Assembly (NCBI GenBank): GCA_000434215.1
Contig: HF999745.1
Location: 12,567-36,080, forward strand
Origin: Bacteroides sp. CAG:144
GTDB lineage: Bacteria > Bacteroidota > Bacteroidia > Bacteroidales > UBA11471
Direction: 5' to 3'
Length of the DNA stretch: 23,514 nt
Position numbers and translations under genes: made by a program. Positions 1 through 7,699 of this stretch are shown here, piece by piece. The notes under the pieces were generated by a model. It made no database searches, had not been told where the DNA came from, and worked only from the letters and a program-made list of their open reading frames with translations. Position 1 is the stretch's first letter. The number at the start of each line of letters is the position of its first letter.

Positions 1-789
1 ATTTAAAGTGGTTCCCCAAAAATGATTCAGTACAATACCTAATCCGTATTGACTACCAATAGCTGTAATAGAAGACATCGAATTCCATCCGGCAAAGCCG
101 GTCATTTCTTTCATGAGAGAGCGGTCGAAATAACGACGGGGAGATAATACACACTCCTCATATTTGCGATGGCAGTATATTCTCATGATCGAGAGTGTAA
201 CAAGTGGTATGGCCGCCATAAGTATGCCATACATGATAAGTTTATCGCTTGTCGTGTATACGACAACAAATGCAACCGACAATTTCAACAAAGATTCAAT
301 AATACCGACAATGGCATAATATCTCATGTTTTCATGGGCATTGAGCATCGCATCGTAGGGAACACTCATGACTGTAAACATCGTGCTGACAATAAGACTA
401 CCATACACGACCTGTGCTGCAAATATACGGTCGGCTGGAATATTCAGTACTCCATTAAAGAATATATATCCTGCACCCATTAGTACCACACCGACAATAA
501 CAGAAATCCCGGCATGCAGAATGATGCTGATATTGAATATCTTTTTTTGTTTCTCTTTATCTCCTTCGCCCTCGGTGTAGGACATAAACCGCTGCGTCGC
601 TCCGGCCATCGCCGCATTCAGGAATCCCAACATGGCAATAGCTCCGCCCACAATATTGAAAATACCGAAATCGGAAGTTCCGAGACTATTGAGTATGAGA
701 CGGGTCGTATATAACGAAATGAACATCGTAATGCCCATTTTCGCATACAGGTAACCGGTATTTTTTGCAACTCGTGCAACTGTCGACAT
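1..789 (-). CDS. Wzx-like oligosaccharide flippase, 3' end beyond window
   Basis: This is an open reading frame of 263 codons that starts with ATG at 789 and runs off the left edge with no stop, so only the N-terminal half is visible. The protein begins MSTVARVAKNTGYLYAKMG and is a chain of hydrophobic helices separated by short basic loops. The opening helix with the motif TRLILNSLGTSDFGIFNIVGG is typical of MATE/MOP-superfamily polysaccharide flippases (Wzx/RfbX-like), which move lipid-linked repeat units across the inner membrane. It is the fourth gene of the minus-strand polysaccharide operon, after the antiterminator, export protein and Wzz genes. The 390-base repeat-filled gap before it is unusual for this operon. 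The family is clear; the glycan handled cannot be told. Confidence 0.85.
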   Translation of the reverse strand, partial: MSTVARVAKNTGYLYAKMGITMFISLYTTRLILNSLGTSDFGIFNIVGGAIAMLGFLNAAMAGATQRFMSYTEGEGDKEKQKKIFNISIILHAGISVIVGVVLMGAGYIFFNGVLNIPADRIFAAQVVYGSLIVSTMFTVMSVPYDAMLNAHENMRYYAIVGIIESLLKLSVAFVVVYTTSDKLIMYGILMAAIPLVTLSIMRIYCHRKYEECVLSPRRYFDRSLMKEMTGFAGWNSMSSITAIGSQYGLGIVLNHFWGTTLN

Positions 790-1180
790 CTTGGAATTAT
801 ATCGTCTAAGAGATTTTTTATTTTGCTTTCGCTCCGTTCTGCATTCTTGTCTGTCATTCCGAATGAACATGAGGAATCTCCAACCATTTGTTTGAGATTC
901 TTCTCTTCACTGCGTTTCGTTCAGAATGACATACTTTCAGGAGATTCTTCGGGGTTTCACCCCTCGGAATGACATCATACCGCGAGGGCGGCAACCCTTT
1001 GTCATTCCAAACGCATGTGAGAGATCCCTATGTCATCCCGAACCCGCCACAAGCGGTGTGAGGGATCTCTTGCCATACGTTCTCTTGGCGGGAGATACTT
1101 CGCTACGCCCGGCATGCCATACGTTTCGGCAAGGGATTCTTCGACACGTCGGGATAGGAAAACCGAAAGATATAGGGCGT
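790..1180. repeat. Cluster of six interspersed GTCATTCC...GGAATCTC repeats
   Basis: The space between the wzz-like stop and the flippase start holds no credible gene. It carries about six degenerate copies of one unit with core TGTCATTCCGAA...GAGGAATCTC. Direct copies lie at 852-881, 1000-1028 and 1031-1070. Reverse copies lie at 893-931, 940-973 and about 1127-1156. Each unit can fold on its own ATTCC...GGAAT arms, and the copy at 940-973 also has an inner GGGGT/ACCCC hairpin. Neighbouring copies face each other, so larger cruciforms are possible. This looks like a REP- or MITE-like interspersed repeat invading an operon. The short reading frames across it are by-products of the repeat. Confidence 0.75.
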
Positions 1181-2311
1181 TTATTTTTCTTTGAATAAAT
1201 CTTTGGTCTTACCCCACAGTTCTTCTCCAAGGAGTTTCCAGCCAGCTGTAAGAATTATTGCTACGAATGTAACAGCCATCAAAATCATCTTACGACTCGT
1301 ACCCGATGGTTGAAGTGGGACAGTGGCCGGTTCGAGGACAGCAAAAGCTGGTTTGGCCTCTTGCATCTTGGTCTGTGTCATTTGCAGTTGAGAGGCTACC
1401 TGACTATATATTTGATAGGCCAAGTTCACTTCATTTTCCAGTCGTGTTTTTTCTATTTCTACGCTTTGCAAAGCGATATTTTTATTGGCATCGAGAAAAA
1501 CGGCCAATTTTTTTTGTAACGCATAGTATTCTTCTCTGCTGCTTTCACACATTTTAGACAGAGAAACACATTGGTCCTTGGCTTTGGCGATACGATAATT
1601 TATAAAATAGGTTTGCAGCTTTTGTACGACCGAGTCGGCAACGATAGCGGCCACCAGAGGGTCTTGCATTGTAACCGACACAGTAGTTATCGCCGTCTTA
1701 CTATCGACTGTTGCAGCTACCATACTTTTAATAGTTGCTACTTTTTGAGCTTCTTTTTCTGTCAACTGAAAAGGTCTACGAGAAACACTCGTAGATACCT
1801 CATCGTCGCTATCTTTTGTAAACCATGATTTTACCCAGCCCACAACCATTCCGGGAGAAGAGAGGATATAGCTCCACCACGGAGATTTTTGCTCATCGAG
1901 ATATGCAACAAGGGTTGTGTCGAGTGAATTATCGATCGTCTGCACCCGCACATCGAAAAGTCCCAAAACAAATGGGGTAGAGGCAACTATATCGGACGAA
2001 AGGGATACATTGAGTGCATCGGATCCTCCACTTGCCGTACTTCCACCTAAAAATGAGGAAGCAAGACTGGCCAGTCCTCCGGCCGACTTACTCTCATCAC
2101 CCATTTCTGGCGAAAGCGTAACAGCCACGGTATATTCTTTGGGCATACTCAATGCTATGACAATACCCAGGACTACACCGATAATAACAGACCACAGCAA
2201 GGCTTTACGAGCAGCAATAAGTTTGCGCAAATATCCCATCCAATCGATTTCTACCTCGTCATTTTCCGAGGAGTTAAATTCGGGACTTTTATATGATTCT
2301 TTTTCAGACAT
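1181..2311 (-). CDS. Wzz/GumC-type chain-length determinant (polysaccharide co-polymerase)
   Basis: The 376-residue protein has the two-helix layout of Wzz-domain inner-membrane proteins. A cytoplasmic N-terminus (containing IDWMGYLRKLIAARK) is followed by TM1 at about 37-55, a long periplasmic region rich in coiled-coil sequence at about 235-325, a Pro-containing stretch (EPATVPLQPSGTSRK), TM2 at about 341-358 and a short basic tail. Proteins of this family set the length of surface polysaccharide chains and link the polymerase to the outer-membrane exporter. There is no C-terminal BY-kinase domain, so any Wzc-type kinase must be separate. It lies 68 bases downstream of the SLBB export gene in the same operon. 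The unusually Ser/Gly-rich segment at about 78-100 looks like a flexible loop. Confidence 0.9.
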   Translation of the reverse strand: MSEKESYKSPEFNSSENDEVEIDWMGYLRKLIAARKALLWSVIIGVVLGIVIALSMPKEYTVAVTLSPEMGDESKSAGGLASLASSFLGGSTASGGSDALNVSLSSDIVASTPFVLGLFDVRVQTIDNSLDTTLVAYLDEQKSPWWSYILSSPGMVVGWVKSWFTKDSDDEVSTSVSRRPFQLTEKEAQKVATIKSMVAATVDSKTAITTVSVTMQDPLVAAIVADSVVQKLQTYFINYRIAKAKDQCVSLSKMCESSREEYYALQKKLAVFLDANKNIALQSVEIEKTRLENEVNLAYQIYSQVASQLQMTQTKMQEAKPAFAVLEPATVPLQPSGTSRKMILMAVTFVAIILTAGWKLLGEELWGKTKDLFKEK

Positions 2312-2379
2312 AAATTCATTCCTTTAAAATACATTATTCTATTCCCACTTGTATGGAGAAATTTTTCCAATGGCAAATA

Positions 2380-4770
2380 CTATTTTACCAAGTTGGCTAT
2401 CGTTGCGGCCATCGTTCCTATAGAAGATACTGCCGATAACGAGGACAAAACATTTCCCCAGTTGGCTTGCCGTTGACGTTTATTGGGGACAATGATTTCG
2501 CAACCGGGTTCAACGAGATTTTTCCCACGTCGCTTCACCGCAGCTATTTGTCCGTTCATATAAATAATGTATTTCTTATTCTTTTTAGCTACCTGATTGT
2601 AGCCTCCTGCCTGACCTATATAATATTTCACATCTTTTCCCTGTTTATAGGAAACGACATTGGGTTGCATGACGGCACCGTTTATTCTTACCGTATTGTT
2701 ATATTTCGGTACGACAACAACATCGCCTTCCCGCAATATGATGTCGGCATCACTACCGGGAGCTTTTAATGCCGCTTCAAGGTCTATACCGACCGAAAAA
2801 GTCGAATCGACCTTGATTCCCAACGAATCGACCCTTTCATCGCCCATCTGCCGACGCAACAAAACAACGACATCTTGCATTCTTTGCAATTCATTGGCAT
2901 TGGCCCTGCGTACAAGCTTGGCTCCACGCACATAAGCAAATTGGGTCGTACCACCTGCTTTCTTTACCAAATCGCTGATACGTTCGTCTTTCGATGTCAA
3001 GGTATATGTGCCGCCATAAAGAATTTCCCCGTCAATAGCAACGTTTTTCTGTTCACTGTATGCCGGGCTGCGCCGCACGTATACGTGATCATAAGGTTGA
3101 AGAACAAAGCCGGGTTCTCCATCGACGACAAAACCGTCTTTTAACGAGAATGTGAACATTTCGCCGATTTCTTTCGTGTCTTCCGCACTTGTCGGATTCT
3201 TTATCCGACGGGCAACATCGACACGTACCAGCGATGCCGATTCTTTCAGCCCGCCCGCTGCTATGACAAGGTCTTCGAGCGTCATATTGTCGGCATAAGG
3301 GTAAGTACCCGGAGCAATGACTTCACCGGCAATCTCTACATCACCCCAATCATTGATATCATGAATACTCGGAATAAATAAAACGTCGTTGCGTTGTAAA
3401 ACAATATCGGGAATCGTTCCGTTGATAAGGGCGGCTACATCGATCTGTTTCACTTCCCGGGTCATGTTATCCCGCAAACGATACAATACGGCTCGGGTTG
3501 TAAAGGCGTCATCGGTCAGACTGTCGGCTCTGGCGATAAGAGCTTTTACCGTATTCACGTTGTCGTTGAGTTCGTATATTCCGGGACGATACACGGCACC
3601 GCGTATTTCGAGTTTATTTGTAAATCTGTCGAGAATAGCTTCGGCCGTAACCATGTCTCCATCGGAAAGTCTGTATGATGCATAGTCTTTATCATCTATC
3701 GTATTGACTTGATACTCTTTCCCATTTTGACGCACCATGCGAAGACTTTTGGTATAGGCATCGCTGGTAAAGCCGCCGGCATATCCGATCAGGGTCTCCA
3801 CCGTTTCTCCATTCTTCATCTCATAGCGCATCGGGCGTTTTACATTGCCCGAAATTTGTACGAGCGATTCGTATGTAGGAACGATTACCACATCTCCTTC
3901 TTCAAGGCGTATATCATCTTGGGTTTTTCCGTGCATGATAAAATCATAGACATCGATAGTCGCCATTTTTTTTCCATTACGCACAAGTTGCACCTTACGT
4001 AAACTACCTATATCATTCACGCCTCCTGCCCGGTACAATGCATGAAATACAGTCGAAAAAGCCGACAACGCATAAGTCCCGGGTTGTACAACTTCTCCCA
4101 TTACATTGATTTGTATGGTACGTGTATTACCCAGTGTAACCCGTATCTGGTTATTGGTGTCGGAGTAAATTTTGCGTAACTCTTTCGTCAGAAAATCTTG
4201 TGCCTTTTCTACCGTCATACCGCTCAGATAGAGAGGCCCGAGTTCTCCGATATTGATAGTCCCGTCGGGCGATATCTGTTGTCGTATGGTATTTTCACTG
4301 GCGCCCCAAATATCGATAATGACTTCATCTCCGGGGCCTAATCGGTAATTCGGAGGAGTGGCGATATTTATACTCGGTTCGAATGTAAGATTTCTGGTAT
4401 TGAAAATATTCCGGCCGAACACTTGATCTTCTTGCACAACATCTTCGGATTTCGGATTATTTTCCATCAATACCACACTATCATCTCCTACCTGTTCCCG
4501 CAAACGGGCTTCGGCCTTGGCTGTTCCCGAAATATCGTCTGTTGCCGTATTGTTTTGTTTGTCATAAAGCTCCTTGACTCTTCGGGCTTGCTCCTCGGTT
4601 ACTCCTTTTCTCGCCAGTTCTGTTGCCAGTACCCGCTGATCTTTTCCTTCTTTCAAGCCCTGCTTTACGTATTCCAACACCTGCGTATCGCTCATACTTT
4701 GTGCCGCGACAGGCAATGTACCCATGCAGCAGAGCATTATAAATAATGTTTGAATAAAAAGTTTTCTCAT
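2380..4770 (-). CDS. Polysaccharide export outer-membrane protein with multiple SLBB domains (Wza/OPX family)
   Basis: The 796-residue protein starts with a signal peptide (MRKLFIQTLFIMLCCMGTLPVAAQS). A charged helical region (30-115) precedes the Poly_export domain (about 136-214, motif YRLGPGDEVIIDIWG and ISPDGTINIGELGPL). Repeated SLBB-type domains follow from about 218 to the end, marked by recurring G.V..PG.Y and EGDVV.VP motifs. The C-terminus (SLSAVSSIGTMAATIANLVK) could be the helix that spans the outer membrane in Wza-type proteins. The length, about twice that of E. coli Wza, fits the long multi-SLBB class common in Bacteroidota. Cysteines 14-15 do not make a convincing lipobox. It follows the UpxY-like gene by about 40 bases and is probably co-transcribed with it. 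Confidence 0.92.
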   Translation of the reverse strand: MRKLFIQTLFIMLCCMGTLPVAAQSMSDTQVLEYVKQGLKEGKDQRVLATELARKGVTEEQARRVKELYDKQNNTATDDISGTAKAEARLREQVGDDSVVLMENNPKSEDVVQEDQVFGRNIFNTRNLTFEPSINIATPPNYRLGPGDEVIIDIWGASENTIRQQISPDGTINIGELGPLYLSGMTVEKAQDFLTKELRKIYSDTNNQIRVTLGNTRTIQINVMGEVVQPGTYALSAFSTVFHALYRAGGVNDIGSLRKVQLVRNGKKMATIDVYDFIMHGKTQDDIRLEEGDVVIVPTYESLVQISGNVKRPMRYEMKNGETVETLIGYAGGFTSDAYTKSLRMVRQNGKEYQVNTIDDKDYASYRLSDGDMVTAEAILDRFTNKLEIRGAVYRPGIYELNDNVNTVKALIARADSLTDDAFTTRAVLYRLRDNMTREVKQIDVAALINGTIPDIVLQRNDVLFIPSIHDINDWGDVEIAGEVIAPGTYPYADNMTLEDLVIAAGGLKESASLVRVDVARRIKNPTSAEDTKEIGEMFTFSLKDGFVVDGEPGFVLQPYDHVYVRRSPAYSEQKNVAIDGEILYGGTYTLTSKDERISDLVKKAGGTTQFAYVRGAKLVRRANANELQRMQDVVVLLRRQMGDERVDSLGIKVDSTFSVGIDLEAALKAPGSDADIILREGDVVVVPKYNNTVRINGAVMQPNVVSYKQGKDVKYYIGQAGGYNQVAKKNKKYIIYMNGQIAAVKRRGKNLVEPGCEIIVPNKRQRQANWGNVLSSLSAVSSIGTMAATIANLVK

Positions 4771-4810
4771 TGATTGACTTTTTTAATGATCCGATTTTGA
4801 TTTATCTGTT

Positions 4811-5368
4811 TTATTCCGAAATAAGTTCCTCGCACCATGTATAGCTCACTTTGAGCAAGGCGGCACTCCCATTTACTTCTATGGCAATATAATGTTTACC
4901 TCCGTAACGTAAAAACTTTCCCGTTATACCGTATAACGGACCATTTTTGATAATACGAACAGTGGTAACTTTTTTATCTTTAAGTTTTTGAGGGTCAATA
5001 AATCGAGTTCCTTGAATAGAGGGGTCTGTGGCTCTCATAAAATTCTGCATCTCCCGTTCAGGAACAATACAATAATCATCTCCCGCACGTTCTCTCTTCA
5101 AAAAATAGATAGGATAGGGGGATTCTTTCATAAGACGCTTACACCAGTTTTTGTCATAAATATGATGCACAAAAAGTAAATTATGTATGGCAGGAACTAA
5201 TACATGCTCGCAATGGGAGGTATCTGTTCCTGAATTTTGCAATTCGTACATCATGGGGATATAAAATTCTATTTGTCGTTCGCGGAGAAATTGGGCAATC
5301 AGAAGTTCCTTGTTGTAATTAGTCTGTAAAGGTAGCCAGACAAATTCTTCTTTTTCTCCATTTTTCAT
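4811..5368 (-). CDS. UpxY-like NusG-family transcription antiterminator
   Basis: The 185-residue protein looks like a NusG paralogue. An N-terminal NGN-like domain (opening FVWLPLQTNYNKELLIAQFL, then IEFYIPMMYE) is followed by a linker and a KOW-like segment at about 135-170 (IKNGPLYGITGKFLRYGG). It is the first gene of a capsule/surface-polysaccharide operon, which is where Bacteroides UpxY proteins sit. UpxY proteins let RNA polymerase read through termination in their own operon leader. No adjacent UpxZ-like gene is visible between it and the export gene. The assignment rests on the fold signature plus position; a plain NusG is unlikely because the gene heads a capsule operon rather than a ribosomal-protein cluster. 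Confidence 0.85.
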   Translation of the reverse strand: MKNGEKEEFVWLPLQTNYNKELLIAQFLRERQIEFYIPMMYELQNSGTDTSHCEHVLVPAIHNLLFVHHIYDKNWCKRLMKESPYPIYFLKRERAGDDYCIVPEREMQNFMRATDPSIQGTRFIDPQKLKDKKVTTVRIIKNGPLYGITGKFLRYGGKHYIAIEVNGSAALLKVSYTWCEELISE

Positions 5369-5408
5369 TCTATATTTGGGTTACGTTTAAATTGTTTTTT
5401 GTATATAC

Positions 5409-5451
5409 CTATCTTTCCTTCGCATCGGTTATCCTATTGCGAATCAGATAG
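5409..5451 (-). promoter_or_regulatory. Two-part hairpin in the leader of the capsule operon
   Basis: In the minus-strand transcript upstream of the UpxY-like gene, CTATCT pairs with AGATAG (5409-5414 with 5446-5451) and, inside it, TTCGCA pairs with TGCGAA (5419-5424 with 5438-5443). They are separated by a small asymmetric bulge and enclose a 13-base loop. No U-run follows directly, so it is not a plain terminator. Its place in the untranslated leader of a UpxY-led operon suggests a pause or loading signal for the antiterminator. That role is an inference. Confidence 0.5.
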
Positions 5452-5538
5452 TTCTTACTAAATAACATTCCTCGCAATTCTCTACTTCCGTATAGAAAAA
5501 TCTTTTCCACAGCCGCAAAAGAAGAAGAATGTACTCCA

Positions 5539-5546
5539 CAAAAATA
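5539..5546 (-). promoter_or_regulatory. Candidate -7 element for the capsule operon
   Basis: TATTTTTG on the minus strand matches the Bacteroidota -7 consensus TAnnTTTG exactly. It would give a leader of about 160 bases before the UpxY-like start, long enough to hold the hairpin at 5409-5451. No good TTTG -33 box is visible at the usual spacing, so this is tentative. Confidence 0.4.
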
Positions 5547-5835
5547 GGCATTTATTGATAATAGACATATAAATATATTCACTTAATCATTTTAGTTAAC
5601 ACATTTTTGCAAACAAAAAATTTCACTTTCGTGGTATCACATCATTTAAAAAGAATCTGTAGAGATACAAGAACAAATCCACATCTGGGAATGTTAGATA
5701 GCTATGAACTTCACAAGAAGGCATAAAAAAGGTACTATGACAAAATACAAGGATTTTATACCTCATACCAGGTATAAATATTCTATTCTAAAATATTGTA
5801 ATAGAAACACAATATATCGAAAAATATCTAATTTA

Positions 5836-6570
5836 ATGATTTATAGATATATAGTAATTATATGGTGCATAATAGAACCCATTTCTCTACAAGCCCAACA
5901 GACATTATCCGTACCTATTTATAGAAACTTACAAAGTTATTCCGAAATGAAATTATCTGCCGATACAGGCTTCTATAAAACCGATTTGTCAGCAGGAAAT
6001 ATAATGATTCCTGTACATGGTGTCGACACATGGGAAAAAAAACAATCCCGACGACTACATTGGAACCTCAAAACAAATATTTTATATGCAGCAACATCGA
6101 CGCCTAATCTCGGTTTGGAGATAAGTTGGGGGACACGATTAAGTTTCAATATGACCGGAGGATACAATCCGTGGAATCGCAAGGGAACAAAAGGTGATAA
6201 TGATAAAATTGTGCATTGGCTCATGCAACCGGAACTGAGGTATTGGTTTTGTGAACCTATGGCCGGGCATTTCATCTCTATCCATGTCATTGCAACTCAA
6301 TATAATATTGGAGGCCATAAGTTTTTTCGAATTTTCGATTCTGACCATAGGTATGAAGGTTGGGGGATAGGTGGAGGATTCTCATACGGATACAGTTGGA
6401 TATTATCAAAAAGGTGGTCTATCGAAAGTTACTTAGGATTCGGTATCACACAACTAAACTTCGATAGATTCAATGGTAAATACTGGTGTTGCAGCAAATC
6501 CGAGCATGCAAAAAGAACCTATTTCGGCCCTACGCAAATAGGTATTTCTTTGGTTTACTGTATTAAATAA
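5836..6570 (+). CDS. DUF3575-family outer-membrane protein of the pilus locus
   Basis: From the ATG at 5836 the product has 244 residues and begins with a signal peptide (MIYRYIVIIWCIIEPISLQA). The same frame is open back to an ATG at 5704, which would put 44 charged residues in front of the signal, so the later start is preferred. The mature part contains LHWNLKTNILYAATSTPNLG and then alternating aromatic strands rich in Trp, Tyr and Gly up to the end, as expected of a small outer-membrane beta-barrel. This matches DUF3575 proteins, which accompany FimA/Mfa1-type fimbrial genes in many Bacteroidales. Its exact role is not established; assembly or anchoring in the outer membrane is likely. 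Seven bases separate it from the next gene. Confidence 0.82.
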   Translation: MIYRYIVIIWCIIEPISLQAQQTLSVPIYRNLQSYSEMKLSADTGFYKTDLSAGNIMIPVHGVDTWEKKQSRRLHWNLKTNILYAATSTPNLGLEISWGTRLSFNMTGGYNPWNRKGTKGDNDKIVHWLMQPELRYWFCEPMAGHFISIHVIATQYNIGGHKFFRIFDSDHRYEGWGIGGGFSYGYSWILSKRWSIESYLGFGITQLNFDRFNGKYWCCSKSEHAKRTYFGPTQIGISLVYCIK

Positions 6571-6577
6571 GAAAACT

Positions 6578-7648
6578 ATGAAAGTAATTATTGCAACTTC
6601 TCTCTTTATATTACTGGGATTCTCCTGCATCAATACCGTTTTGGGGCAACAGATAGGACATTTATCCATTACCGATGTTCATGTGCAAAATATAGGAGAT
6701 AGCATAGAACTCAGTTTTTATTGCACCCCTTATTTATCCCTTAGGAAAGAAAGAATTATTGTTACACCGATATTGGCTGATAGCATACACCAACTCCGGT
6801 TTCCTTCATTTGTCATCATCGGTAAAAGAGGTAAAAAGACTTTTATCAGAAGTTCCGATTACCTAAGAAATATAAAATTGATAAATTCCGATCAAGCCTT
6901 TTTATATAATTCTATCGTAAAATACGAAGAATGGATGAATGGAAGTACTCTCTCATTCAACAGTTTGACAAAATGCTGTCTAAAAGAATCTGTACCGACA
7001 GTCGTAGAAGTCAAAGAAAAAATTTTTGAGGATAAGACGGGGGAGGAGGTAAAAAGTACCAAAGAAGCAAAGGCTGTCGCAAGTACAGCCGACAAACTGT
7101 CCGATCGTTACAGTTTCCTCTCGGCTTTTACTTCAAACAGGTACGAAATAGGACCTATCTTATTTCGTGTCGGATCGTCTTCATTATCGATCGACTATCA
7201 AGATAATGAAAGATACTTGGATTTGATAGTCGATGTCATTAATAAAATAAACAACTCTAACGATAGCCGTATTATTGGTATCTCAATCATAGGTCATAGT
7301 TCTCCTGAGGGGAATTATCATTTCAACATGGAACTTGCCGAAAAACGAGCGAAAGCATTAAGAAATTATTTGGCACAAAATACCGATATAGACATTTCAC
7401 TATTTGAAATAATCAATGGGGGAATAGACTGGCCAAAGCTACATAATTTGGTAAGCGAATCGGATATGGTAGATAAAGAATCCGTACTTAAAATCATAGA
7501 ATCTTCGGTTGTCCAAGAAAAACAATTTAATAGCAGTTTATTCATGGATTTGGAAAATGAAATTTCTTATCGGTATATGCAGAAAAATCTTTTTCCCCAA
7601 TTACGGTCAAGTAGCTGTATAAAAATACTTTATAAAAATATTGAGTAG
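6578..7648 (+). CDS. DUF3868 and OmpA-like domain protein of the pilus locus
   Basis: The 356-residue protein has a signal peptide (MKVIIATSLFILLGFSCINTVLGQ). A beta-rich N-terminal region of DUF3868 type (about 28-135) follows, then a charged linker (about 140-175) and a C-terminal OmpA-like domain. The OmpA signature is visible at about 237-262: GHSSPEG, then Asn and RAKALRNYL. OmpA-like domains usually grip peptidoglycan. Paired with the preceding DUF3575 barrel, it may form a two-piece outer-membrane and peptidoglycan platform for the pilus; this is inference from gene order. The key Asp of many OmpA peptidoglycan sites is not obvious here. Confidence 0.8.
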   Translation: MKVIIATSLFILLGFSCINTVLGQQIGHLSITDVHVQNIGDSIELSFYCTPYLSLRKERIIVTPILADSIHQLRFPSFVIIGKRGKKTFIRSSDYLRNIKLINSDQAFLYNSIVKYEEWMNGSTLSFNSLTKCCLKESVPTVVEVKEKIFEDKTGEEVKSTKEAKAVASTADKLSDRYSFLSAFTSNRYEIGPILFRVGSSSLSIDYQDNERYLDLIVDVINKINNSNDSRIIGISIIGHSSPEGNYHFNMELAEKRAKALRNYLAQNTDIDISLFEIINGGIDWPKLHNLVSESDMVDKESVLKIIESSVVQEKQFNSSLFMDLENEISYRYMQKNLFPQLRSSSCIKILYKNIE

Positions 7649-7699
7649 CAGAATTAAATAAATACGTAAATCATTTTAATAACTAAATTTTTCTCTATT

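Larger units (their letters stand above)
5369..5835. promoter_or_regulatory. Divergent control region between capsule and pilus operons
   Basis: About 470 bases separate the antiterminator start from the first pilus gene. The region contains the leader hairpin and a candidate minus-strand promoter, both listed separately. On the plus side, an imperfect -7-like box (CACTTTCG, 5624-5631) precedes the pilus operon, but no matching -33 element is visible. An in-frame ATG at 5704 could extend the first pilus gene upstream, but the extension has no signal-peptide character. I saw no long inverted repeats of the kind that flank invertible capsule promoters, and no recombinase gene in the window. Confidence 0.5.

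Noticed and set aside
852..1156. Possible CRISPR array
   Set aside because: Units vary in sequence, spacing and orientation and have no uniform spacers; no cas genes are nearby.
926..1230. Short reading frames in both directions over the repeat cluster
   Set aside because: Their sequences (such as CHPEPATSGVRDLL) are translations of the interspersed repeat, not proteins.
5369..5703. Invertible promoter of the capsule phase-variation type
   Set aside because: I found no long flanking inverted repeats and no recombinase gene in the window.
5704..5835. Upstream in-frame ATG that would extend the DUF3575 protein by 44 residues
   Set aside because: The extension is charged and puts the signal peptide in the middle of the protein; the ATG at 5836 begins directly with the signal.
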